Shown piece after piece: positions 22,677-28,614 of a stretch of DNA of 41,207 nucleotides. Both the position numbers and the translations under genes were made by a program. Every line of letters starts with the position of its first letter. Position 1 is the stretch's first letter. Source of the DNA: a virus; the IMG/VR virus record IMGVR_UViG_3300032174_000016, positions 1 through 41,207 of that record; one strand, written 5' to 3'. Below the pieces are notes generated by a model. It did not search any database, had not been told where the DNA came from, and saw nothing but the letters and a program-made list of their open reading frames with translations.

Positions 22677-23089
22677 CGCTCCTCCCCTGTATAACGGTCG
22701 AGCTGGGACGAGAAACCGATGGTGAACGTGTCGCCGTAGTGGAACCGCTCGGCCTCCGACTCCGGGAGGTTGAGCGTGATGCGGCGACGGGCGTTAGGTG
22801 TAGTGATGTCCTCGAGCTGGATCATCACCTCGCCGGCCGAGTACGCCTTGCCGACCGAAACGACCTTCATCCTGAAATACACCTGTCGCCCCCGCGCCGA
22901 GTCTGGGTCACGCTCTGACCGCTTCTCATGCTCTATCAACACCTTTTCAACATCCGCGCGAGTGACGCCGAGATGCGTCCGGTCTTCGCCCTTGACCCCT
23001 TGGATGTGGCCGGGGACGGCTCTAGACTGCTCGGTCCGAGCCGAATCACTCGGAGTCCAGTCGGGTTCGGAGAAGCGTGGTTCCGCCAT
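22673..23089 (-). CDS. Early protein with beta domain, unknown
   Basis: 138 residues starting MAEPRFSEPDWTPSDS, with AAGGAGA seven bases upstream. The first 55 residues are polar and probably disordered. Residues 65-135 look like a beta barrel (RQVYFRMKVVSVGKAY, then GEVMIQLEDIT, then RRRITLNLPESEA and TFTIGFSSQ). Copy B of the dispersed palindrome lies in its codons for SERDPDS. No family is recognised, although the beta pattern could be OB-like. Confidence 0.75.
   Translation of the reverse strand: MAEPRFSEPDWTPSDSARTEQSRAVPGHIQGVKGEDRTHLGVTRADVEKVLIEHEKRSERDPDSARGRQVYFRMKVVSVGKAYSAGEVMIQLEDITTPNARRRITLNLPESEAERFHYGDTFTIGFSSQLDRYTGEER
22897..22920. repeat. Dispersed palindromic element, copy B
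   Basis: CCGAGTCT, then GGGTCA-CGCTC-TGACC. It lies within the coding region of the 22673-23089 gene, where the reverse strand encodes SERDPDS. It matches copy A at 20 of 24 positions. Confidence 0.8.
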
Positions 23090-23241
23090 CGGGTTCTCTC
23101 CTTCTTAGAGGTTAGGATTAGATGGATCTCGTGGATGGGAGCGGTGTTGCTTGGGTAGTCGTTGGCCGTGATAGCGTTTAGGAGCTCGAGAATCCTCTGG
23201 ACTTGGCCCGGGCCGAGGGTGAAAGACTTCGGCTCAGCCAC
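22936..23241 (-). CDS. Small protein overlapping the next gene (tentative C-terminus)
   Basis: 101 residues from GTG 23241 with GGAGGG nine bases upstream. Residues 1-50 look real: MAEPKSFTLGPGQVQRIL, then ELLNAITANDYPSN and IHEIHLILTSKKERT. The rest (154 bases) overlaps the following gene in another frame and is Ser, Pro and Arg-rich. Both overlapping proteins begin MAEP. The functional part is probably the first half. The family is unknown. Confidence 0.55.
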   Translation of the reverse strand: MAEPKSFTLGPGQVQRILELLNAITANDYPSNTAPIHEIHLILTSKKERTRWRNHASPNPTGLRVIRLGPSSLEPSPATSKGSRAKTGRISASLARMLKRC

Positions 23242-23554
23242 GGGAGGGGTCCCTCCCCTCGGCCAGTGCCGCGTAGTATTTCGCCCGAGCCATCCGACGC
23301 CAAGCGATGCCGGCCTTCATACGAGCCGCTTCGAGGTGATCCGAGATCCAGGTGTGCTTCGCTCTCGCCACACACTCGTTACACAGGCGGTATAGCTTAT
23401 GCCCGTCGCTGGTGGAGTAACACTCGAGGCGATTCGCATGGACAGGGCAGGCGAACTCGACATACCCCGCGTCGTCATGTACGTCTTGCCCCCCACACAC
23501 AGCGCAACCATGCGCCGCGTCCTCGACCACATCACACACCGGACACTCCTTCAT
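23234..23554 (-). CDS. Multi-CxxC zinc-binding protein
   Basis: 106 residues from ATG 23554 with AAGGAGGAAG upstream; a longer frame from 23599 is less likely. Ligand pairs are CPVC (residue 4), CAVC (17), ACPVH, RLEC and LCNEC, so two zinc knuckles are likely. The C-terminal helical tail is basic (AARMKAGIAWRRMARAKYY). It resembles HNH or zinc-knuckle accessory proteins in metal sites, but the catalytic triad of an HNH nuclease is not evident. It is part of the zinc-gene run. Confidence 0.7.
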   Translation of the reverse strand: MKECPVCDVVEDAAHGCAVCGGQDVHDDAGYVEFACPVHANRLECYSTSDGHKLYRLCNECVARAKHTWISDHLEAARMKAGIAWRRMARAKYYAALAEGRDPSRG

Positions 23555-23853
23555 CGCTTCCTCCTTGGCCGATTGCCCCGATACTTCATGGCTATCCAAA
23601 CCACAACCGTCCCCTTGGAGAGCTCAGTCTGTGCCCGCAACGTGTACCCCTTGCGGTCGAACCTCTGTCGGAGATTCCCGATCATCCGATGGGTATACAC
23701 GCTGTACTTCATGGACAGCCCGGTGCGGGTAGTCCACAAGGATTCCAGTATCGCCCCGATCATCTTCCCGTCCCATTTGACGATGGTCCGGTCGACCTTG
23801 GTGTAGTCTACTGCCGAGAACGTCGCCAGGTTAAGGACGCGGGCGGCTTTCAT
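23551..23853 (-). CDS. Small basic protein, unknown
   Basis: 100 residues, MKAARVLNLATFSAVDY then KVDRTIVKWDGKMIGAILES, ending KYRGNRPRRKR. It is mixed alpha/beta and strongly basic at the C-terminus, with no cysteines. The pattern GTVVVWIAMKYRG near the end is a beta strand. The ATG overlaps the upstream stop (ATGA), so it is translationally coupled. The basic charge suggests nucleic-acid binding, which is only an inference. Confidence 0.7.
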   Translation of the reverse strand: MKAARVLNLATFSAVDYTKVDRTIVKWDGKMIGAILESLWTTRTGLSMKYSVYTHRMIGNLRQRFDRKGYTLRAQTELSKGTVVVWIAMKYRGNRPRRKR

Positions 23854-24008
23854 CGGCTCGGCCTCAGATACGTCGCGATTCGCACTCTACAGGTAGAGCA
23901 CCGGTACATGAATGCTCCACCGAGATTCTTCTCCCCGGTCGGCCTGAACGCTTTGTGCTTCCGACACACCTGGCACCACAGGGAACGGTTGCCCTTCGGG
24001 CGGTTCAT
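23850..24008 (-). CDS. 52-residue zinc-ribbon microprotein
   Basis: From ATG 24008 to a TGA overlapping the next ATG. It reads MNRPKGNRSLWCQVCRKH, then KAFRPTGEKNLGGAFMYR and CSTCRVRIATYLRPSR. The CQVC and CSTC pairs, 23 residues apart, form a classic four-cysteine zinc ribbon. It is basic overall. The upstream gene's stop lies a few bases before the start. Confidence 0.75.
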   Translation of the reverse strand: MNRPKGNRSLWCQVCRKHKAFRPTGEKNLGGAFMYRCSTCRVRIATYLRPSR

Positions 24009-24011
24009 GGC

Positions 24012-24308
24012 TCAGTACCCCACCGGCATGAACGTCTCGGATTTACAGTGAGGGCACTTGGGCGAGCCCTTCCGGTCCACGACCTCATAGAACTTCGCCC
24101 GGTCCGGTGGCATGGGCTTGTCCGTGTCGACGTAGTTGCATGACTCGCATTGCCAGTACGGACAGGCGGCACAGGTGAGCTTCGGGTCCTCCTCCATGTC
24201 CTTGACACACTCGACACAGATGTTGTGCCCGCACTTCTCGAGCGTCTTGACGGCCAAGGCCGGGGTATCCTTGTCCACCATGCAACCGATATCGCATATC
24301 TTAGCCAT
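24012..24308 (-). CDS. RING/B-box-like zinc-finger protein
   Basis: 98 residues from ATG 24308 with AAGGAGG about ten bases upstream. Ligands come in RING-like order: CDIGC, then CGHNICVECVKDMEED, then LTCAACPYWQCESC, and finally SPKCPHCKSE. The CGHNxCxxC core is the typical cross-brace centre, and at least ten cysteines are present. It sits directly downstream of the VWA-domain gene. Eukaryotic-style RING folds are uncommon in phages, and ubiquitin-like activity is not implied, since a protein-interaction scaffold is enough to explain it. Confidence 0.7.
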   Translation of the reverse strand: MAKICDIGCMVDKDTPALAVKTLEKCGHNICVECVKDMEEDPKLTCAACPYWQCESCNYVDTDKPMPPDRAKFYEVVDRKGSPKCPHCKSETFMPVGY

Positions 24309-24351
24309 CGCCGTTACGCCTCCTTGCGTTTTGGCAGCTAGAAGCACAGGC

Positions 24352-24374
24352 GGGCGAAGGACCATCCCTCGCCC
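24352..24374 (-). other. Hairpin between VWA and RING-like genes
   Basis: GGGCGAAGG (24352-24360) pairs with CCCTCGCCC (24366-24374) with one mismatch. No T-run follows on the leftward strand, so it is more likely an RNA stability or processing stem than a terminator. It sits in the 85-base gap between 24394 and 24308. Confidence 0.35.
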
Positions 24375-24393
24375 ACCCGGCCTCTTGGTTGGC

Positions 24394-24972
24394 CTACAGG
24401 ATGATCGGCCCCTTGGTGGCTTCCGAGCCATCCCCGAGCATGAGCATCGTCTTGCCGGTGAGCTGGTCGGGCTCGTCGCTGAAGTCAACGGTTTCGCCCG
24501 TGCCCCCGGTGGCTTGAGCCAGCTCCTTGAGGAACGCCTCTCCACGCGAACCGGGCTGGCCGCAGAACATGACATCGATCATCACACCCATGTCCTTGGC
24601 GCGACGGGCCTCGGCCATGGCGGCTTCCTCACTGTTGGGTTCACCGTCGGAGACGACCGCGATCTTCGTGGCGTAGTTGTCCAGGGCCATGGCGATGGCG
24701 GAGGACAGGTTGGTTCCTCCCTGGGGCTCTGGGACCGTCGTCGTCTCATGCGGTGAGTCGCTGAACACGATCTGGCGGAAGTCGGCCCCCTTTTGGTGCA
24801 GGGTGGCGACGATCTCCCTCAGACGGTCGATCCGGCGGAAGCTGCCCTCGATCGGGTCCCTCATGGAGGAGGAGATATCGAGCACCAGGAACGGTGCCTT
24901 GTGGAGGGAAGCCAGCGAGCCGAGCTTCCCGGTCGGTGCCAGTGTGTGGGTTGTGCGAACGAGGTCACTCAT
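24394..24972 (-). CDS. VWA-domain (MIDAS) protein
   Basis: 192 residues with AAGGGG before the ATG. The MIDAS metal site is complete: LDISSSM (Asp32, Ser34, Ser36), Thr87 in GGTNLSS and Asp109 in VVSDGEPN. The fold pattern matches von Willebrand A domains through APFLVLDISSSM, ATKIAVVSDGE and GVMIDVMFCGQPG. VWA domains mediate Mg-dependent protein contacts in chelatase-like complexes and tellurite or stress systems. Here it sits between an uncharacterised 209-residue gene and a RING-like gene in the early operon, so a role in binding a host protein is plausible. Confidence 0.9.
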   Translation of the reverse strand: MSDLVRTTHTLAPTGKLGSLASLHKAPFLVLDISSSMRDPIEGSFRRIDRLREIVATLHQKGADFRQIVFSDSPHETTTVPEPQGGTNLSSAIAMALDNYATKIAVVSDGEPNSEEAAMAEARRAKDMGVMIDVMFCGQPGSRGEAFLKELAQATGGTGETVDFSDEPDQLTGKTMLMLGDGSEATKGPIIL

Positions 24973-24976
24973 TGCG

Positions 24977-25606
24977 TTACCCCTTTCCGTTCATCGAGGT
25001 TAGGAATCCCTTGGCGAGCCGGACAACAAACCCCTTGGCGTGGGCCTTCTCGCCGTCCTCACGCAAGAGGAGGTAGCGGTCGCGCAGCTTCCCGTACCGC
25101 TCCCATTGCTTCTCGATCGGCGGCGTCACTACCAGGATACGCTTCCGCATGGCGTCCTTGACCTGGTGCTCGAACAACGCCATGAAGTGGAGCATCTCCT
25201 TCTCGTCCTCCGGGTCGGCCGTCTCAAGCCACTCCTTCATCTTGTCGATGATCCGATAGAAGCAGAGGCTACGGAACTGAGCGACCGGGATAGCCCCCTC
25301 AGGGGGCTGGCCTGTGGTCACGGTGATCTCGGTCTTGAGCATGGACGCGGGGGCGGTGTTCGGGATGACGAACATCAGGGCTTTAGGCTTGCCACCCCTC
25401 GCTATGTCCAGATGGAACGCCACTACCTGGCCCGGACGGGGCCACATTCCGGTGATGTCTTGGAGGATCGGCGAGTGGTCCAGGTGCTCCACCCGAGCGA
25501 TGATGATCTGCTTGGCGTGGGCACGCTCGGCCTCTGTCGCTGTGTAGACGTGGGCTGGGCGCACCGAGCGACTGCCTACGTAGCGGCCCCGGCCGAACCT
25601 AGCCAT
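24977..25606 (-). CDS. Uncharacterised early protein next to VWA gene
   Basis: 209 residues, MARFGRGRYVGSRSVRPA then a beta region with GQVVAFHLDIARGGKPKA and LMFVIPNTAP, followed by helices (IIDKMKEWLETADPEDEKE and VKDAMRKRILVVTPP). It is mixed alpha/beta with no cysteine motif or P-loop. The start overlaps the upstream stop by eight bases, and the stop is four bases before the VWA start, so the three genes 25599-24394 form a tight unit. The family is not recognised. Confidence 0.75.
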   Translation of the reverse strand: MARFGRGRYVGSRSVRPAHVYTATEAERAHAKQIIIARVEHLDHSPILQDITGMWPRPGQVVAFHLDIARGGKPKALMFVIPNTAPASMLKTEITVTTGQPPEGAIPVAQFRSLCFYRIIDKMKEWLETADPEDEKEMLHFMALFEHQVKDAMRKRILVVTPPIEKQWERYGKLRDRYLLLREDGEKAHAKGFVVRLAKGFLTSMNGKG

Positions 25607-26072
25607 CGGTCTCGGGGCTCTTGGTCAGGAGGGTGACGATGCTCGGGTCCAGCATGTAGATCTTGCCGTCGATGGTGAACGGCACCTTCCCGGCTTTCTC
25701 GCCCTGGGCGAAGTACGTCCGCCCCTTGCGCCCTTGCTGGGGCCGGGGCGAGGGCGCCCGGCCAATGGTGTCCTTGACCCGGGTCGTGGGGCGAAGGTCG
25801 TCCAGGAACGGCGAGTTGACTCGGGGCACGGCCAGCTTCTGTGCCTCGACGTAGCGTTCCATGCGCTGCTCGTCGACGATCTGCCCCTCTGTCAGGACGA
25901 TGGTCAGGCGGTACTCGAGGAGGAGATACTCTCGGGCCATCCGCGCCAAGGCCAAGGACGCGGCCGGGTCGGCCAGTGCGTTGATCGGCGCGCCCTTAGC
26001 CATGGCGATTACGGCCTTCCGCCCTTGTGCCTTCTCGATCGAACGGAATAGGTCTCGGGTAACCTTGTCCAT
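25599..26072 (-). CDS. Uncharacterised early protein upstream of VWA unit
   Basis: 157 residues, MDKVTRDLFRSIEKAQGRKA then helices with SLALARMAREYLLLEYRL, a basic linker (PSPRPQQGRKGRTYF), and a short C-terminal strand-rich end (GKVPFTIDGKIYMLDPS). No motif is recognised. It overlaps both neighbours by one and eight bases. Its constant association with the 209-residue and VWA genes in other phages would be needed to assign a role. Confidence 0.75.
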   Translation of the reverse strand: MDKVTRDLFRSIEKAQGRKAVIAMAKGAPINALADPAASLALARMAREYLLLEYRLTIVLTEGQIVDEQRMERYVEAQKLAVPRVNSPFLDDLRPTTRVKDTIGRAPSPRPQQGRKGRTYFAQGEKAGKVPFTIDGKIYMLDPSIVTLLTKSPETDG

Positions 26073-26296
26073 TAGTTGGACACCATCGGTGGAAAGTGGA
26101 AGGAGCGGAGGACCTCGACGCCGGCCACCTGGACCGAGTAGTGGTGGGTGACTACGAGGAACTGACGTACATCGGCCCGTCCCTTACCCGCCCCGTGACC
26201 GCGCTTGACCTCGACCCGGACCATGAGCCAGCACTCCGACTCGGGTGGGGGTGGTCCGGCTGGTACCCGAGCCACCAGTTTCAACATCTTCTCCAT
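26072..26296 (-). CDS. Small protein, first gene after an early promoter
   Basis: 74 residues starting MEKMLKLVARVPAGPPPP with AAAGGAGGG before the ATG. It is beta-rich (CWLMVRVEVKRGHGAG, then FLVVTHHYSVQVAGVEVL) and looks like a small barrel or sandwich. It is the first gene downstream of the promoter at 26371-26399, with a leader of about 70 bases. The stop overlaps the next start by one base. Confidence 0.7.
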   Translation of the reverse strand: MEKMLKLVARVPAGPPPPESECWLMVRVEVKRGHGAGKGRADVRQFLVVTHHYSVQVAGVEVLRSFHFPPMVSN

Positions 26297-26370
26297 CGGC
26301 CTTGCCCTCCTTTGGGCGTTGCCCTTGCCCTACCCTGTCGGCCCATCCCATATGGACCGATCACAATGCC

Positions 26371-26399
26371 AGGCTATCATGGCTGGGGGTGGGTGTCAA
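26371..26399 (-). promoter_or_regulatory. Leftward sigma70-type promoter for the 26296 operon
   Basis: On the leftward strand, TTGACA (26394-26399) and TAGCCT (26371-26376) are 17 bases apart. It reads into the small gene at 26296 and the whole early block. It lies in the 150-base gap below the 26450-27205 gene. Confidence 0.65.
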
Positions 26400-26449
26400 G
26401 AACTTTTTTCTCCATTGGGGGCTGCGACAGGATCAGGGTCAGGACCAGC

Positions 26450-27205
26450 CTACGACTCAGGGTCAGCCTCTGACCCAGCCCCCGGCTGGCTGATGGGCTG
26501 GCCTAGCATCGCCAACAAATCCTCCGCCTCTTGGCGAGGGGCCTCCGCCGCCGGCCGGTTCAGGTTATGGCGCAGGTGGTGGGGTAGCTCGGCTTCGGAA
26601 TCCCTCAGCCAATCCCAGCCGTCGCCTCGCACCACCGGCTTACGCCCTCCTACCTTCTCCCTTACGCGTTCACCGACACCGCTACCCGCTGCCCCGGCCC
26701 CCACCTGACTGGCCCGTCGCAGCTCCGCCGAATCGCTGATCCCCCTTCTTGGATACCCCACCCTACGCGGCTCGTTCGGTCCTCGTTGCGCTTCCTCTAT
26801 CGCCTTCAAATCCTCTATCTGTGTCTCGAGCTCTTTGATCCGCTTCTCCAACTCCGCCATCTCAGCCTCTCGCTTCTGCTTCCTCGTCGGCATCAACCTC
26901 CTCAGCCTACGTGCCTCGTCCGCCTCACACTCAGCGTGGTAGTTCGTCGGCTGCTCTATCACATACACCTTGGGCTGCACTTCCCCATCGGGCAGCGTCT
27001 CCATCTCCACCACCCGCTTCCCCTTCTCCCACGTAAACTTCGCCCTCGGCGTCATCTTCACCTGGGAGAACAGTATACACCCTTCTCGTACCACCTGTCG
27101 ACACACCCTACAAGGTCGGAGCTCCCCATTATGCATATACCTGGCAGGTGGCTGGCGACGCTTATACTGCGCCGGCCCCATCTGTAGTCTGGCCGCTCGC
27201 GACAT
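26450..27205 (-). CDS. Zinc-finger plus coiled-coil early protein
   Basis: 251 residues, first gene of the leftward block. Residues 30-60 carry LRPCRVCRQVVREGC, a possible zinc site with HAEC further on. A clear coiled coil follows (about 108-145, KQKREAEMAELEKRIKEL then ETQIEDLKAIEEAQ). The remaining 100 residues are polar and probably disordered. The final codons GSEADPES are formed by palindrome copy D, and the stop lies inside that element. It is likely an early regulator or host-interacting protein, but no family is recognised. Confidence 0.75.
   Translation of the reverse strand: MSRAARLQMGPAQYKRRQPPARYMHNGELRPCRVCRQVVREGCILFSQVKMTPRAKFTWEKGKRVVEMETLPDGEVQPKVYVIEQPTNYHAECEADEARRLRRLMPTRKQKREAEMAELEKRIKELETQIEDLKAIEEAQRGPNEPRRVGYPRRGISDSAELRRASQVGAGAAGSGVGERVREKVGGRKPVVRGDGWDWLRDSEAELPHHLRHNLNRPAAEAPRQEAEDLLAMLGQPISQPGAGSEADPES
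26452..26475. repeat. Dispersed palindromic element, copy D
   Basis: ACGACTCAG, then GGTCA-GCCTC-TGACC. It covers the last codons (SEADPES) and stop of the first leftward gene, upstream of the 26371 promoter. A partial half copy (TCAGGGTCAGGACC) lies about 20 bases to the left, at 26433-26446. Confidence 0.8.
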
Positions 27206-27249
27206 GTCTCCCCCTCGGTTGAGTTAGGTGCAACCAATCTACTGCCATC

Positions 27250-27278
27250 ATTCTATCACACTCCTCCCCCCACGTCAA
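27250..27278 (-). promoter_or_regulatory. Leftward early promoter, proximal
   Basis: TTGACG (27273-27278) and TAGAAT (27250-27255) on the leftward strand with a 17-base spacer, about 45 bases before the ATG at 27205. Probably the main start for the first early gene. Confidence 0.65.
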
Positions 27279-27296
27279 ACGCCATTTCATCCCCCC

Positions 27297-27325
27297 ACCC
27301 TAACCTCAAGCCTAGCTACTGTCAA
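27297..27325 (-). promoter_or_regulatory. Leftward early promoter, distal
   Basis: TTGACA (27320-27325) and TAGGGT (27297-27302) on the leftward strand, 17 bases apart. It is in tandem with the proximal promoter at a distance of 47 bases. The -10 box is weaker. Confidence 0.5.
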
Positions 27326-27450
27326 TGGAACACCCGATGGCTATTCCACACTGGAATCCCCCTCAGTAAGAGTAGTCTCTCGTCTCTCTCACTCTCTCTC
27401 TCTCTCACCTACCTATACTTACCGAGGGGTGTTTCAGTGGGATAGCAGCA

Positions 27451-27478
27451 TTGACAGATATGGGTGAGTTAATAGAAA
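27451..27478 (+). promoter_or_regulatory. Possible rightward promoter
   Basis: TTGACA (27451-27456) and TAGAAA (27473-27478) with a 16-base spacer. No clear gene follows for 450 bases, so the transcript may be a leader, an origin primer or nothing. The -10 match is imperfect. Confidence 0.35.
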
Positions 27479-27584
27479 CAGAGGGATACACGGGGGCTGA
27501 AATGGTGTTATCAATGGTAGCTTCGTTATGGGAATCTCCATAGGAATCCCAGCGTGGGCGCCATTGGCAAGGTTATCGGTCCAC

Positions 27585-27628
27585 CCGATGCTCTTTACCG
27601 ATGGACTTCCCGATGGCTCCCCCGATGG
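27585..27628. repeat. Tandem CCGATGG repeats, iteron-like
   Basis: CCGATGC at 27585, then CCGATGG at 27598, 27610 and 27622, the last three exactly 12 bases apart. Another CCGATGG lies at 27334. They are followed by AAGGTTAT at 27654 and 27667 and preceded by one at 27569. The arrangement recalls iterons at replication origins. The 12-base period also equals four codons, so a coding explanation (PDGx repeats) cannot be excluded. Confidence 0.45.
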
Positions 27629-27835
27629 CTTCCTCAACTCAAGGGGACACGGCAAGGTTATAGGGGAAGGTTATCGCACAGATACGGCTACAAGGCGCGT
27701 TGCACTGGTGGTCCCATTGCGAGCTCTCGAGCATCCTGGCTCTCCTTGGAACGATCGCTTGCGATCATCCTGCATTGCGGGAGCTCGAACATTAAGCGCA
27801 CCTAACAGTGACGGGGTAGCCCTTGGAATGAGTGC

Positions 27836-27864
27836 TTGACACGTTCCCCACCATGGCGTACTCT
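27836..27864 (+). promoter_or_regulatory. Promoter of the 27925 cassette
   Basis: TTGACA (27836-27841) and TACTCT (27859-27864) with a 17-base spacer, reading into the single gene at 27925. The -35 box overlaps a TGCTTGAC half site shared with the inverted repeat just downstream, indicating regulation by a DNA-binding protein. Confidence 0.75.
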
Positions 27865-27871
27865 CATGGTA

Positions 27872-27890
27872 GTCAAGCATGGTGCTTGAC
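27872..27890. promoter_or_regulatory. Operator-like inverted repeat GTCAAGCA-TGG-TGCTTGAC
   Basis: Perfect eight-base arms (27872-27879 and 27883-27890) around TGG, placed at about the transcription start of the cassette promoter. A third half site TGCTTGAC lies at 27833-27840 across the -35 box. Two sites flanking the promoter in this way are typical of repressor control. Confidence 0.6.
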
Positions 27891-27924
27891 ACAGTGAACG
27901 ACCAGACAAGAGGGGCAACGCCCA

Positions 27925-28350
27925 ATGGCTAAGGCAACGCACTCCCACGTAGTGGACGGCAAGACGGTTGACTGTGACAAGCCCGTGTTTGGGCCGTTTG
28001 GGGACAAGGCACTCCACGGCACGCGTCTTCAGTACGCCACTGCCAAGTCAGACCCCAAGAAGCGGAAGCCAGAGGACAAGCTCAAGCACGACGAGTGGTG
28101 CTTCTCCTACTGGAGCCCCGCCAACGTGGGAGAGCTTACTAGCTTCCTCAAGAGCAAGCCCGTGGAAGTGACCGCACTGGTAGACGCGGCCTTGCTCACG
28201 TCTGCACGACAGGATTCATGGCACGAGAACCGTGGAGGTACCACCACCACGCGCGTCAGTGTGGACGGCATGGACCCCGTGCGTTTGCCCAATGCCGTGA
28301 TTGATCTACTCAAGGCAGCTGGCCGCAAGGTAGTCCCCGTCCCCAAGTAG
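27925..28350 (+). CDS. Single-gene cassette protein, unknown
   Basis: 141 residues, MAKATHSHVVDGKTVDCD then KPVFGPFGDKALHGTRLQY, a helical middle with LTSFLKSKPVEVTALVDAAL, and a C-terminal strand-helix region ending KAAGRKVVPVPK. AGAGGGG lies nine bases before the ATG. It has its own promoter, operator-like repeats and a strong terminator, so it is transcribed alone and is regulated separately from the late genes. Such one-gene cassettes often encode host-modulating, exclusion or regulatory proteins. No family is recognised and no helix-turn-helix is evident. Confidence 0.8.
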   Translation: MAKATHSHVVDGKTVDCDKPVFGPFGDKALHGTRLQYATAKSDPKKRKPEDKLKHDEWCFSYWSPANVGELTSFLKSKPVEVTALVDAALLTSARQDSWHENRGGTTTTRVSVDGMDPVRLPNAVIDLLKAAGRKVVPVPK

Positions 28351-28367
28351 CCACAACATTCCCCCGC

Positions 28368-28402
28368 AAGGGGACGGTGCCAGTACGGGCCGTCCCCTTT
28401 TT
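28368..28402 (+). terminator. Intrinsic terminator of the cassette
   Basis: Perfect ten-base stem AAGGGGACGG (28368-28377) and CCGTCCCCTT (28390-28399) followed by a T run to 28402. It is the best terminator in the window, 18 bases after the stop of the 27925 gene. Confidence 0.9.
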
Positions 28403-28512
28403 CTTTGCTTATCGCCCACCACCGACGCCCCACTCCCCGATGCCTGAGGTAGAAAGCAGGTGATGGGCCACCGTCGGGGGGAAAATGGCTTCCGGTACAC
28501 GTGACTGTCCCG

Positions 28513-28557
28513 GGTCTACCCGTAGACCTCCGAACCCTCAGTAGGGCGAACCCTCAG
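28513..28557. promoter_or_regulatory. Palindrome and direct repeats upstream of the terminase promoter
   Basis: GGTCTAC-CC-GTAGACC (28513-28528) is a perfect seven-base inverted repeat. Directly after it, CGAACCCTCAG occurs twice, at 28531 and 28547, 16 bases apart. The cluster lies between the cassette terminator and the terminase promoter. It could be an operator or activator array for late transcription, or the packaging (pac/cos) recognition site. Confidence 0.45.
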
Positions 28558-28578
28558 CTGGCCGATCGTGTACGCTTG

Positions 28579-28606
28579 TTGACACCCCGTCACCATGTGC
28601 TACACT
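28579..28606 (+). promoter_or_regulatory. Late operon promoter
   Basis: TTGACA (28579-28584) and TACACT (28601-28606) with a 16-base spacer. The expected start is near 28613, two bases before the ATG of the small terminase, so the message would be almost leaderless. No other strong promoter was noticed in the structural block. Confidence 0.75.
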
Positions 28607-28614
28607 GGTGCCGT

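Larger units (their letters stand above)
27206..27924. other. 719-base intergenic regulatory and possible origin region
   Basis: No convincing gene lies here. The region separates the leftward early block from the rightward genes. It holds two leftward promoters, a possible rightward one, a CT-rich tract (27376-27407), 12-base tandem repeats of CCGATGG, three AAGGTTAT words and a GATCGC-TT-GCGATC palindrome (27753-27766). Two similar 20-base segments begin CATTGCG (near 27715 and 27773). The promoter and operator of the 27925 gene follow. The GC content looks lower than in the flanking genes. The layout suits an origin plus early control region. Confidence 0.6.

Noticed and set aside
24012-24575. 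187-residue version of the RING-like protein
   Set aside because: The first 89 residues lie in another frame over the VWA gene and hairpin gap. ATG 24308 has a proper ribosome site.
27376-27407. CT-rich tract as a structural or regulatory element
   Set aside because: It is a simple low-complexity tract and may be only slippage. No partner sequence or motif supports a function.
27528-27839. 103-residue rightward ORF in the intergenic region
   Set aside because: There is no ribosome site, its end overlaps the -35 box of the next promoter, and its repeats are better explained by DNA-level iterons. It is kept only as a caveat.
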